Source: a candidate division WOR-3 bacterium
GTDB lineage: Bacteria; SDB-A
Assembly (NCBI GenBank): GCA_016934535.1
Contig: JAFGSQ010000024.1
Location: forward strand, 1 to 64,000
Length of the DNA: 64,000 nucleotides
Direction: 5' to 3'
Shown here in pieces: positions 53,050-61,430 of this stretch. The position numbers were made by a program, and so were the translations under genes. The notes under the pieces were generated by a model that worked only from the letters and a program-made list of their open reading frames with translations, was not told the origin of the DNA and searched no databases. The first letter of the stretch is position 1; every line of letters begins with the position of its first letter.

Positions 53050-53131
53050 GCGAGAGTGGCGGAACTGGCAGACGCGCTGGACTTAGGATCCAGTCCTTTT
53101 CGGGGTAGGGGTTCGATTCCCCTCTCTCGCA
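53050..53131 (+). tRNA. tRNA-Leu (anticodon UAG)
   Basis: An 82-base cloverleaf. Acceptor GCGAGAG pairs with CTCTCGC followed by the discriminator A. The anticodon stem is CTGGA/TCCAG with loop CTTAGGA, anticodon TAG. The variable arm is short for a class II tRNA, and the T arm is GGGG-TTCGATT-CCCC. CCA is not encoded and must be added after transcription. It lies 55 bases after the sugar-binding protein gene and 36 bases before the trigger factor. Confidence 0.95.
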
Positions 53132-53167
53132 ATTGTTTGATCCATCTCTTTTTGAAAAATGGAGGAT

Positions 53168-54445
53168 ATGTTGAAAGTTGTAGTTGAAAAAGCGTCTTCG
53201 GTTAAAAGAAACCTTCAAATCGAGGAATCTTCCGAAATAATAGACAGGGAAGAAAAAAAGATAATAGCCGAAATAGCAGCGAACAGGAGCTTCCCCGGCT
53301 TCAGAAAAGGAAAGGTTCCGCTGTCAATAGTCAGAAAAATGTTCGGTGACGACATAGCCGAGACGAGTCTTAACAGCGCCATAGAAAATCTGTCGCGCAA
53401 TGCGATCGAGCAGGAGAATCTCAAACCCCTCGGCAGAATAGAAGAAAAAAACGTCAAAATCGAAAACGGCATGCTCAGTTTCACTATTACTTTTGAAGTC
53501 CTGCCGGAAATTGAAGAAGTCCCTCTTGAATCAATCGAAGTTGATAAACCTGTCTATTCGGCTTCCGAAATGCTTGTCAAGGAAAGACTAGACCTGATAA
53601 GAGAAAGATCTTCTTTTCTCTCATCCGTGGAAAGAGTTTCAAAAAAAGACGATTTCGTCCAGTGCGATTTTACAGTCCGGGATGAAAGCGGAGAAACGGT
53701 TTCCGAACTATCCTTCAAAGACAGAATGATAGGGCTTAACGAAAATGCCTTCTGGAAAGGTTTTTACGAAAATCTGACTGACAGAAAAAAGGGCGAAAAT
53801 TTCACTTTTGAGTTCACTGTCCCGGAAGATGACTCTAAATACGGAGGGAAAAAACTGGTTTTCGGAGTCGAAATCAAAGAGATAAAAGAAAAAACTCTGC
53901 CCGAACTGGACGACGACCTCGCGAAAGAGTTTAATTATTCAGACATTGCTGAAATGAAAAACGACGTCGAAAAAAAACTTGAAGAGGATGTGGCAGTTAA
54001 AAGCGAGGCTGACTTCGAAAACAACATACTGAAAATCCTCGAGGAATCATATTCTTTTGAGGTTCCCTCAACTCTCGTCGAGAACGAGATCGAAAACATG
54101 CTGGACCTGCTGACAAAACATCTGAAAATCGACAAAAGCAGGGAAACCCTTCGGTCCGAAATAGAAGATTCGGCGAGAAAAAGAGCGAAACAAAACATAA
54201 TCCTCGATCATTTGTCAGAAAAACACGGCATAGAAATTCCTGACGAAGAACTGAGGGAAAACCTGATAATGGCTATATCAAATGAAGTCGGTTACGATAA
54301 ATTGAGCAGACCGGCAATCAAGAACAAACTCGACGATCCGGAATTTGTCAAAGACGTATACTGGAAAGTCAAGAGAAGAAAAACGCTCGAAAAAATAAAA
54401 GAACTAATAACGGTCAAGGAGGTTCGCGAAAATGAACCGGAATGA
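53168..54445 (+). CDS. tig: Trigger factor
   Basis: A ribosome-associated chaperone of 425 residues. The ribosome-binding loop [10 protein letters not shown] is present near residue 45, followed by a PPIase-like domain with reduced conservation and a long helical C-terminal chaperone domain. The N-terminus [19 protein letters not shown] fits the family. GGAGGA at 53161-53166 is only one base from this ATG and five from a TTG at 53171; an ATG at 53159 would have no site. The true start is one of these three. It overlaps clpP by 14 bases in the common tig-clpP-clpX order. Confidence 0.92.
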   Translation: MLKVVVEKASSVKRNLQIEESSEIIDREEKKIIAEIAANRSFPGFRKGKVPLSIVRKMFGDDIAETSLNSAIENLSRNAIEQENLKPLGRIEEKNVKIENGMLSFTITFEVLPEIEEVPLESIEVDKPVYSASEMLVKERLDLIRERSSFLSSVERVSKKDDFVQCDFTVRDESGETVSELSFKDRMIGLNENAFWKGFYENLTDRKKGENFTFEFTVPEDDSKYGGKKLVFGVEIKEIKEKTLPELDDDLAKEFNYSDIAEMKNDVEKKLEEDVAVKSEADFENNILKILEESYSFEVPSTLVENEIENMLDLLTKHLKIDKSRETLRSEIEDSARKRAKQNIILDHLSEKHGIEIPDEELRENLIMAISNEVGYDKLSRPAIKNKLDDPEFVKDVYWKVKRRKTLEKIKELITVKEVRENEPE

Positions 54446-55082
54446 AAACCAATCATATGTCATCCCCCTTGTCATAGAAAGGACTTCGAGAGGAGAACAG
54501 GCTTACGACATATACTCGCGCCTTCTCAAAGACAGAATAATATTCATAGGATCCCCCATTGATGACAACGTGGCGAACGCAGTGGTCGCTCAGCTTTTGT
54601 TTCTCGAAGCCGACGATCCTGAAAAAGACATAAATCTCTACATAAATTCCCCCGGAGGCAACATCTCCTCGGGGCTTGCCATCTACGACACGATGAGATT
54701 CATAAAACCCGACATTTCAACAACTTGCCTTGGACAGGCTACGAGTATGGCTGCGGTTCTGCTTGCTACAGGCAAAAAAGGCAAAAGGTACGCCCTTCCT
54801 CATTCAAGAATAATGATACATCAGCCGTGGGGCGGTGTTCAGGGACAGGCGGTGGATATTGAGATCGAAGCGAGAGAGATACTGAAACTCAGAAAAGAAC
54901 TCGAAAACATCCTCTCCTATCACACCGGACAGCCTAAGGAAAAAATATCCGTTGATTCGGACAGAAATTACTGGATGAACGCCGAAGAAGCCAAAGATTA
55001 CGGCATCGTCGACGAAGTGATCCTCTCAAGAGCAAAAGAACTCGAGAACAATAAAGAGCCCAAAGATGAAAAAGAGGGTTAA
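54432..55082 (+). CDS. clpP: ATP-dependent Clp protease proteolytic subunit
   Basis: A 216-residue serine protease subunit. The catalytic Ser lies in G-Q-A-T-S-M-A-A, the His in R-I-M-I-H-Q-P, and the Asp in [10 protein letters not shown]. The hydrophobic loop Y-I-N-S-P-G-G is intact. It forms the double-heptamer barrel fed by ClpX, whose gene overlaps its end by 17 bases. The N-terminal extension before I-P-L-V-I-E is short, consistent with limited self-processing. Confidence 0.95.
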   Translation: MNRNENQSYVIPLVIERTSRGEQAYDIYSRLLKDRIIFIGSPIDDNVANAVVAQLLFLEADDPEKDINLYINSPGGNISSGLAIYDTMRFIKPDISTTCLGQATSMAAVLLATGKKGKRYALPHSRIMIHQPWGGVQGQAVDIEIEAREILKLRKELENILSYHTGQPKEKISVDSDRNYWMNAEEAKDYGIVDEVILSRAKELENNKEPKDEKEG

Positions 55083-56352
55083 AGACGATTTCGGCAAGAC
55101 ATGTTCTTTCTGCAATTCCAGAGAGAACATAGGAAATTACCTGATTCACGGAAAGAACGCTTACATTTGCGTAAATTGCGTAAAACTTCTGTACGAATCT
55201 ATTTTTAAAGCCCGTGAAAAACAGCCCGCGTTCGGCGCGGGGCACATCGAATTACCGCTTCCGGCAGAAATAAAATCCCAACTGGATGAATATGTAATAG
55301 GTCAGGACTACGCCAAGAAAGTAATTTCAGTCGCGGTTTACAACCATTACAAAAGAATAGTCAGCGCAATGCGAGAGTCGGAAGTGGAAATCGAGAAAAG
55401 CAACATAATACTTATAGGACCGACAGGTTCCGGAAAAACACTCATAGCTAAAACCCTCGCCAACATCCTACATGTCCCATTCGCCATTTCCGACGCAACA
55501 ACCCTGACGGAAGCGGGTTACGTGGGAGAAGACGTAGAAAATGTCATAACAAGACTCCTTCAAGCCTGCGACTACAACATCGGCGAAGCTGAAAAAGGCA
55601 TCGTCTACATAGACGAAATAGATAAAATCAGCAGACTCAGCGAAAACAGATCAATAACCAGGGACGTGTCTGGAGAAGGCGTACAGCAGGCACTTCTGAG
55701 ACTTGTAGAAGGGACCATAGCCAATATCCCGCCGTACGGAGGAAGAAAGCATCCCGAACAGCAGTTCCTTCCTGTCAATACTTCCAATGTCCTTTTTATA
55801 TGCGGAGGTACTTTTGACGGAATTGAAGGAATAATTGAAAAGCACATGGGTAAAAACACTCTTGGTTTTATGAAAAACAAACAAAGTTCCGGATTCTCTC
55901 ACGAGATCTACCCGGACGCTTCAAATTCCCTCGGCGCGAGAGCTTTCGTAGAACAGGACGACTTAGTCAAATACGGAATGATACCTGAATTTGTAGGAAG
56001 ATTTCCAATAATAGCGCCTCTTCAGGACCTCGACAAGGAAACCATGAAAAAGATACTGCTCGAACCAAAAAACGCCGTCTTGAAACAGTACAAAGAACTC
56101 GCAAAAATCGAAAACGTGGAACTTTCTTTCACGGACGACGCAATTGAGGAGGTCTGCGACATGGCCGTAAAAAAGAAAATAGGAGCCAGAGGTCTTAGAT
56201 CGATAATTGAACAGACCATGCTCGATATAATGTTCGATATTCCAAACCTTAAAAAAAACAAAAATCTGAAAAGATGCCTGATAACTAAAGACGTACTGAC
56301 AAAGAAAACCGCTCCCGTGTATTCTTTCACCAGAAAGGCTTCTTCTCAGTGA
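55066..56352 (+). CDS. clpX: ATP-dependent Clp protease ATP-binding subunit ClpX
   Basis: A 428-residue AAA+ unfoldase. The zinc-binding domain has C-S-F-C and C-V-N-C; the ATPase has G-P-T-G-S-G-K-T (Walker A), V-Y-I-D-E-I-D-K (Walker B), the pore loop G-Y-V-G-E-D and sensor 2 G-A-R-G-L-R. The ClpP-docking loop reads L-G-F rather than I-G-F (N-T-L-G-F-M). Recognises and unfolds tagged substrates for ClpP. The gene begins within the end of clpP; the K+ transporter gene follows 28 bases later. Confidence 0.95.
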   Translation: MKKRVKDDFGKTCSFCNSRENIGNYLIHGKNAYICVNCVKLLYESIFKAREKQPAFGAGHIELPLPAEIKSQLDEYVIGQDYAKKVISVAVYNHYKRIVSAMRESEVEIEKSNIILIGPTGSGKTLIAKTLANILHVPFAISDATTLTEAGYVGEDVENVITRLLQACDYNIGEAEKGIVYIDEIDKISRLSENRSITRDVSGEGVQQALLRLVEGTIANIPPYGGRKHPEQQFLPVNTSNVLFICGGTFDGIEGIIEKHMGKNTLGFMKNKQSSGFSHEIYPDASNSLGARAFVEQDDLVKYGMIPEFVGRFPIIAPLQDLDKETMKKILLEPKNAVLKQYKELAKIENVELSFTDDAIEEVCDMAVKKKIGARGLRSIIEQTMLDIMFDIPNLKKNKNLKRCLITKDVLTKKTAPVYSFTRKASSQ

Positions 56353-56380
56353 AAAAAAAACCGGCAACTCTTTTCCTGCA

Positions 56381-57829
56381 ATGAAAAAATCATTTACAAG
56401 AAAAACGGCATACCTTCCTTTCGCTCTCAGAGTAACGCTTTACGTGAAAAAACACCTTACTCCAAACCGCGCTCTTCTGTCCGGCTTCGTTTTTTTTATC
56501 TTTCTGGGAGCTTTCCTCCTCAGCTTCCCGTTTTCTCACTTCGGTGACGGAACTTCTTTCATCAATTGTGTCTTCACTTCCACATCCGCGCTTTGCGTAA
56601 CAGGACTGATAGTCGAGGACACCGCAGTCAAATGGACCCTTTTCGGAAAAACAGTAATTTTACTACTCATTCAGATCGGAGCTCTCGGTTACATGACTTT
56701 CGCCAGTTTTTTGATTATTTCACTCGGAGGCAAAGTTACGGTTTATCCAAGACTGATAATGAAAGAATCCCTTGCCAGTCAAAACATATACGGACTCGGA
56801 AGATTTTCTAAAAGAGTAATCCTCATCACTTTGTTTTTCGAATTCCTTGGAACCCTCGCTCTCTCATTCGTGTTTGTCCCAAAATTCGGATTCGTTCGAG
56901 GCTTGGGTCACGCTCTTTTTCAAAGTGTCAGCGCTTTCTGCAATGCCGGATTCTCTTCTTTTTCAGACAGTCTCGTAGGATTCAGGGCAAACCCGGCTGT
57001 TGTTTTCACCGTTTCCGCCCTGGTGATTGCAGGAGGCGTCGGCTTTGTCGTGCTTCTCGACCTCAAAAAATATTTATATCTTAAGTTCATGAAACTGTTT
57101 TCAAGAAATGATAAACTTCCCAGACCGGTTCTTATTCCATACACGAAACTCATTCTTTTTGCTTACGTCGTCATGATTGCCGTTCCTTTTATTTTTTTCT
57201 TTCTTCAGGAATTCTGGATCAGCCAATTCTCCTTTTCTGAAAGGTTTCTTTCGGCATTTTTCCAATCTGTCACACCCAGGACCGCGGGTTTCAATTCGAT
57301 CGAACTGAACATATTTTCGAACACTTCACTTATCATAATCATGTTGCTCATGTTCGTGGGCACCGGTTCAGGAAGTACCGGCGGCGGTGTAAAAATTTCA
57401 ACAGTCGCTTTGGCTATCTCCACGTTGATAGCTTCTCTTCAGGGACGTGAAAAAATTTCAATAATGAAAAGAAACATACCTTCCGTTCAGATATTCAGGG
57501 CTTTTTCCCTGATCACTCTGTCTATTCTCTGGATAATCATTATTTTTATTTTGATACAGCTTTTCAATCCGAGTTTCTCGAGCGAAAGAATCATTTACAA
57601 ACTGGTGTTCGAGATAATTTCAGCTTTTGGAACCGTAGGTTTGTCACTCGGATCAAAAATTTATCCCACTTGCTCTTTTTCGGCTGATCTCTCCGGTGTG
57701 GGTAAGCTATTTCTAGTGGCGACAATGATAATGGGCAGACTCGGTCCTCTGACTTTCGGAGCCGCTCTCGTCAAAAGAACGAAATCGAAGAACATAAATT
57801 TCGTTAAAGGATTCATGCCGATAGGCTGA
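56381..57829 (+). CDS. trkH: K+ uptake channel subunit, TrkH/KtrB family
   Basis: A 482-residue membrane protein with four repeated M1-P-M2 units. The filter sequences S-A-L-C-V-T-G-L, S-A-F-C-N-A-G-F, T-P-R-T-A-G-F-N and S-A-F-G-T-V-G-L-S each carry the conserved Gly. The gating loop G-T-G-S-G-S-T-G-G-G is present between repeats three and four. It takes up K+, with the TrkA/KtrA-type subunit encoded just downstream as the regulator. No Shine-Dalgarno is seen before the ATG. It may be read from the clpX transcript. Confidence 0.9.
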   Translation: MKKSFTRKTAYLPFALRVTLYVKKHLTPNRALLSGFVFFIFLGAFLLSFPFSHFGDGTSFINCVFTSTSALCVTGLIVEDTAVKWTLFGKTVILLLIQIGALGYMTFASFLIISLGGKVTVYPRLIMKESLASQNIYGLGRFSKRVILITLFFEFLGTLALSFVFVPKFGFVRGLGHALFQSVSAFCNAGFSSFSDSLVGFRANPAVVFTVSALVIAGGVGFVVLLDLKKYLYLKFMKLFSRNDKLPRPVLIPYTKLILFAYVVMIAVPFIFFFLQEFWISQFSFSERFLSAFFQSVTPRTAGFNSIELNIFSNTSLIIIMLLMFVGTGSGSTGGGVKISTVALAISTLIASLQGREKISIMKRNIPSVQIFRAFSLITLSILWIIIIFILIQLFNPSFSSERIIYKLVFEIISAFGTVGLSLGSKIYPTCSFSADLSGVGKLFLVATMIMGRLGPLTFGAALVKRTKSKNINFVKGFMPIG

Positions 57830-57861
57830 ACCGGATTTTTTATCTATCAAAAAATTATGTG

Positions 57862-57890
57862 TTGAAATTGATATATCTTGCTATTAGAAT
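57862..57890 (+). promoter_or_regulatory. Promoter of the trkA operon, suggesting a leaderless transcript
   Basis: TTGAAA at 57862-57867, exactly 17 bases, TAGAAT at 57885-57890. Each box differs from consensus by one base. The trkA ATG at 57898 lies seven bases after the -10 box, at the expected transcription start, with no Shine-Dalgarno motif. The pattern matches the one before the gene at 35023. Confidence 0.5.
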
Positions 57891-57897
57891 AGACGCT

Positions 57898-58566
57898 ATG
57901 GATAATGCAGGGAATTACAAGTATTTCGGTGTAATTGGAATAGGGCGTTTCGGATTTTCAATTGCCGAAAGCCTTGTTCGCAATGGCGCGAGGGTTATCG
58001 CTCTCGACAAAAGCGAGGAATCGTTGACTCCTCTTCAGAATCTCGCCGAAGCCGTAGTCATCGGCGACGCCACCGACCAGAAAACGCTCATGGAATCGGG
58101 ATTTCAATACACGGACATAGTCATCGTCAGTTTCGCGCAGGAACTGGCCACCAGCATTTTAACGACCATGCTTTTGAAAGAAATTGGCGTCAAAAAAATA
58201 ATCGCAAAAGCAAGAAACTTCACTCACGAAAAAATACTCAAGAAAATCGGTGCCGACGAAGTGGTTCTTCCGGAAATAGATTCCGGCCGGAGACTCGCGA
58301 ACAAACTATCATCTCCGGGTTTTCAGGAGATCATAGAATTCACTCCGGGTTACTCCATTGTAGACGTAAGGACACCTAAATCTTTCATCGGCAAAACCAT
58401 AAAAGAACTAGGTCTTCGAAACAATTACAACGTCAATGTCCTGGCGGTCAAAAAACCCGACAAATCGACAAACATTTCGCCGGATCCCGAAACCGTCTTC
58501 GATAAAAACGATACCGTGACGCTTTTGGGCAAGGACGAAGATTTACAGAGCTTCTCGAGGATATAA
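57898..58566 (+). CDS. trkA: TrkA/KtrA-type K+ channel regulator
   Basis: A 222-residue RCK protein. The Rossmann domain starts G-V-I-G-I-G-R-F-G, with A-L-D-K-S-E-E after the second strand (nucleotide-ribose site) and V-I-G-D-A-T-D. The C-terminal RCK_C domain is present (V-D-V-R-T-P-K-S-F-I-G-K-T-I, L-G-K-D-E-D-L). It binds ATP/ADP or NAD(H) and gates the adjacent TrkH/KtrB channel. The start at 57898 is chosen from the domain start and the promoter position; a GTG at 57859 would add 13 residues. It shares one base with the next gene. Confidence 0.9.
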   Translation: MDNAGNYKYFGVIGIGRFGFSIAESLVRNGARVIALDKSEESLTPLQNLAEAVVIGDATDQKTLMESGFQYTDIVIVSFAQELATSILTTMLLKEIGVKKIIAKARNFTHEKILKKIGADEVVLPEIDSGRRLANKLSSPGFQEIIEFTPGYSIVDVRTPKSFIGKTIKELGLRNNYNVNVLAVKKPDKSTNISPDPETVFDKNDTVTLLGKDEDLQSFSRI

Positions 58567-60038
58567 TGCCGAAAACAAACAAAGTTCTTGTTGTAGACGA
58601 CGAAGAAACACTGGCATCTTTCCTTTCAAAGATAATCGAAAACGACCCTCTTCTCGATTGCCAGGTCAAAACCGTCTTTACGGGAGAAGACGCTCTTGAA
58701 GTGATAAAAACATTCAAACCCGATATAGTCGTTTGCGACATAAAACTTCCTAAAATGAACGGTATAGAAGTCCTTTCAAAAGCCAAATCAATAGATCCCC
58801 AGATTTATTTTGTCATGATGACGGGTTTCACGTCAGTGGATTCAGCCATTGCTTCCCTCCGGGAAGGAGCTTACGATTACATAAACAAACCTTTCGACGC
58901 AAACGAAATGAAAGTCGTTGTCAGAAACGCCCTCGATCAGCGAAGATTCAAGGCCGAAAAAGAATGGCTCCTGAAGGAACTGCAGGAACGCAACGAAACA
59001 CTGGTCAGGCAGAAGAATCTTCTCGAAACAAATCTCGAAATCAGAATAGAAGAGCTGAATAAACTACAGAAACTCTCCAACATCCTCAGTGAAAGCTTCG
59101 GTATCGCTTCGCTGATAAAGGTCATTCCTAAAATCCTCGCCATGACCCTAGACGCCGACGGAGCTTTTCTTTCCTGGTTCAGTGAATTCGACAACACTCT
59201 GACGGTCAGAAACGCCCATCAAACCGAAGAAGCGTTCCCAAAAGGCATGAATCTGGACCTTTCTTCTCCTCCTTTCGACATCATTTTTAAGGAAAAACAG
59301 TCCCCCGTGGTTGTTTTTGACTACTCTCCCGGATCCGGCAGAAAAATTTCAGTTCTCGCCGTCGCTCAGCTTCTTGGCGCGGACAAACCCTTCGGACTCG
59401 TCGGCGTCTTATACAACGAAAAGAAGGTCGATACGGACATGAAATTTATTTCTCTCGTATCCACGGCATCGAGCATTATATCTCTCTCAATAAAGAATTC
59501 TCAGTTCTTTGAGACGATCAAGAAAAAAGATCTCGAAATCATGTCCTTTGTTCTGTCGCTGACGGAGACTTTCGGCATCAGTAAAAACTTTCAGCAGAAA
59601 TCGGCAAACATTGCCGTAGACATAGCGCGAGAACTTTCGGTCGACGAAAAATGTCTCCGTCAGCTCAGATACGCAACGCTTTTCATGCTGTTCGGCATTT
59701 CCATTCCGGGTCTTTCAAATCTCAATCAGGCGACAGACAAATTAATAGGCCTGATATCCAATCTTGAATTTCTGTCCGAACCTCTCAGCTACATACTTCT
59801 CTGCCAGGAAAACTTCGACGGAACCGGAAAAAATAAAATTAAAGGGAGTTCCATACCGGAGACTGGAAGAATATTGCGTGTGGTTTCCGATTTCGTCCTC
59901 TACATGAAAAGATACACTATGGAAAAATCAATTTCGGCAATCAAAGACGGTGCCGGAAGATTTTACGACCCGAAAATTGTAAACATGTTCGTATCGCAAA
60001 TATCCAATACAAAGTTATCCGAAAATCTCAATGCATAA
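58566..60038 (+). CDS. Response regulator: receiver, GAF-like and degenerate HD-GYP domains
   Basis: A 490-residue protein. Residues 1-125 form a receiver with the acidic pair V-D-D-E, the phosphorylated Asp in V-V-C-D-I-K-L-P, and the Lys in N-K-P-F. A coiled coil and a GAF-like domain (~165-315) follow. The C-terminal part aligns with HD-GYP domains, but the metal-binding H-D is replaced (T-L-F-M-L-F-G-I-S-I-P) and the GYP loop reads E-N-F-D-G-T-G-K-N, so c-di-GMP hydrolysis is unlikely. It may bind partners instead. The gene overlaps trkA by one base and the MEMO gene by eight. No kinase gene is adjacent. Confidence 0.8.
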   Translation: MPKTNKVLVVDDEETLASFLSKIIENDPLLDCQVKTVFTGEDALEVIKTFKPDIVVCDIKLPKMNGIEVLSKAKSIDPQIYFVMMTGFTSVDSAIASLREGAYDYINKPFDANEMKVVVRNALDQRRFKAEKEWLLKELQERNETLVRQKNLLETNLEIRIEELNKLQKLSNILSESFGIASLIKVIPKILAMTLDADGAFLSWFSEFDNTLTVRNAHQTEEAFPKGMNLDLSSPPFDIIFKEKQSPVVVFDYSPGSGRKISVLAVAQLLGADKPFGLVGVLYNEKKVDTDMKFISLVSTASSIISLSIKNSQFFETIKKKDLEIMSFVLSLTETFGISKNFQQKSANIAVDIARELSVDEKCLRQLRYATLFMLFGISIPGLSNLNQATDKLIGLISNLEFLSEPLSYILLCQENFDGTGKNKIKGSSIPETGRILRVVSDFVLYMKRYTMEKSISAIKDGAGRFYDPKIVNMFVSQISNTKLSENLNA

Positions 60039-60870
60039 AAAAATCAGGGAACCATCCGTCGCCGGCCAGTTTTACCCTGGTGACAAACCGTCGCTGGAAA
60101 AAACTCTCTCCGAGATTTTCTCCGGCGCAGGCTCCTCCAGACAAAAGGGCAAAGTTTTGGGTCTCGTCCTGCCGCACGCGGGTTATCCTTTTTCAGGTTC
60201 GACAACGGCCAAGGCAGTAGACGAGATAAATCCCAAGGAATACAAAAATCCTTCCGTTATCATTCTCGCTCCTTGCCACCGATTCGCATCCAAAAAAGCT
60301 TCCGTGTTCAGCTCCGGCTCGTGGAAAACTCCGTTAGGTCTGGTATCCGTGGACGAAACGCTCGCTCAATCTCTTCTGGAAAACGCTTCAATTTTTGACG
60401 ACAGTGAACTCCCGCATCTTACCGAACACAGCATAGAAGTCCAATTGCCTTTTTTTCAGCACATATTTAAAAATCAATTCAGCTTGGTTCCTGTCGCCGT
60501 TGGTAATCAATCTCCTGAATTCTGCGCGGCTTTAGGTGAAACGTTGCAGCCTTTCGCCGGAGAGGACAGAATATTGGTAGCCAGCAGTGACCTTTATCAC
60601 GGCTATTCGCTTTCTGAATGCCTGAACAGCGATTCAGAACTGATCCAGGCAATTTCAGAATACAATCTGACTCTCGTCTCTGAAATACTGGCGAGGGGCA
60701 CAAAAGCTTCCGAGCACGCCGGTTGCGGCATAGGCCCGATTTTAGCTGTGATGAAAGCTCTCGAAAGCTCAAAACAAGAGATATTTCTTGCCGGAAAGGC
60801 AAATTCGGCAGAATCGCCTTTTTCTTCGGCGGGATACGTCGTCGGCTACTCCTCTTTTGTAATAAAATGA
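60031..60870 (+). CDS. amrB: MEMO-family protein (AmmeMemoRadiSam system protein B)
   Basis: A 279-residue protein of the MEMO family. Motifs: R-E-P-S-V-A-G-Q-F-Y-P, L-V-L-P-H-A-G-Y-x-F-S-G, A-P-C-H-R, E-H-S-I-E-V-Q-L-P-F and A-S-S-D-L-Y-H-G-Y, with the metal-ligand His residues conserved. Related to extradiol dioxygenases; in prokaryotes it often occurs with AMMECR1 and a radical SAM enzyme, whose joint function is not settled. Here AMMECR1 follows with an ATGA overlap. No radical SAM gene is within the window. Confidence 0.88.
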   Translation: MHKKIREPSVAGQFYPGDKPSLEKTLSEIFSGAGSSRQKGKVLGLVLPHAGYPFSGSTTAKAVDEINPKEYKNPSVIILAPCHRFASKKASVFSSGSWKTPLGLVSVDETLAQSLLENASIFDDSELPHLTEHSIEVQLPFFQHIFKNQFSLVPVAVGNQSPEFCAALGETLQPFAGEDRILVASSDLYHGYSLSECLNSDSELIQAISEYNLTLVSEILARGTKASEHAGCGIGPILAVMKALESSKQEIFLAGKANSAESPFSSAGYVVGYSSFVIK

Positions 60871-61430
60871 ACGAATACAGTTTTCTCTGTTCCAAAGAAC
60901 AGACAATTCTTCTGAAAGCGGCGAGAGCCACGCTGGAAGCTTCCGCGCAGGGTGAATCAATACCCGCCTTTCCCGAACCGTTGGGGGAGCTTTCTGAAAA
61001 GAGGGGCATTTTCGTCACTTTACGCAAAAATGGCGAACTCAGGGGCTGTATAGGATACGTAATCGGCGTCGCTCCTCTCAATAAGGCAGTTGTTGAAATG
61101 ACTTTGGCAGCATCGCGGGAAGACCCCAGATTTCATCCTGTTACTAAAGAGGAGACAGACTCCATTGAAATTGAAATATCAGTTTTGACCCCGCCTGAAA
61201 TAATCTCAGACCCCGGCGATGTGACTGTCGGCAAAGACGGATTGATAATAAAAAAAGGACTTCGTCAGGGGCTGCTTCTCCCTCAAGTAGCCGTAGAATG
61301 GTGCTGGGACAGAGAAACCTTCCTCGATCACGCCTGTATGAAAGCCGGACTCCCTGCCAAATCATGGAAATCTCCCGGCGTCGAAATTTTCAAATTCAGC
61401 GCTCAGGTTTTCAGTGAATCCGGTAATTGA
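60867..61430 (+). CDS. amrA: AMMECR1-domain protein (AmmeMemoRadiSam system protein A)
   Basis: A 187-residue protein made of one AMMECR1 domain. The diagnostic L-R-G-C-I-G is present as G-E-L-R-G-C-I-G-Y, with F-V-T-L-R-K-N-G before it and E-I-E-I-S-V-L-T-P-P and G-L-L-L-P-Q-V-A-V-E-W after it. The ATG at 60867 gives the family N-terminus and an ATGA overlap; a longer frame start upstream adds unrelated residues. Its last 20 bases overlap the end of the convergent membrane-protein gene. Cellular role unknown, conserved from bacteria to humans. Confidence 0.88.
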   Translation: MNEYSFLCSKEQTILLKAARATLEASAQGESIPAFPEPLGELSEKRGIFVTLRKNGELRGCIGYVIGVAPLNKAVVEMTLAASREDPRFHPVTKEETDSIEIEISVLTPPEIISDPGDVTVGKDGLIIKKGLRQGLLLPQVAVEWCWDRETFLDHACMKAGLPAKSWKSPGVEIFKFSAQVFSESGN

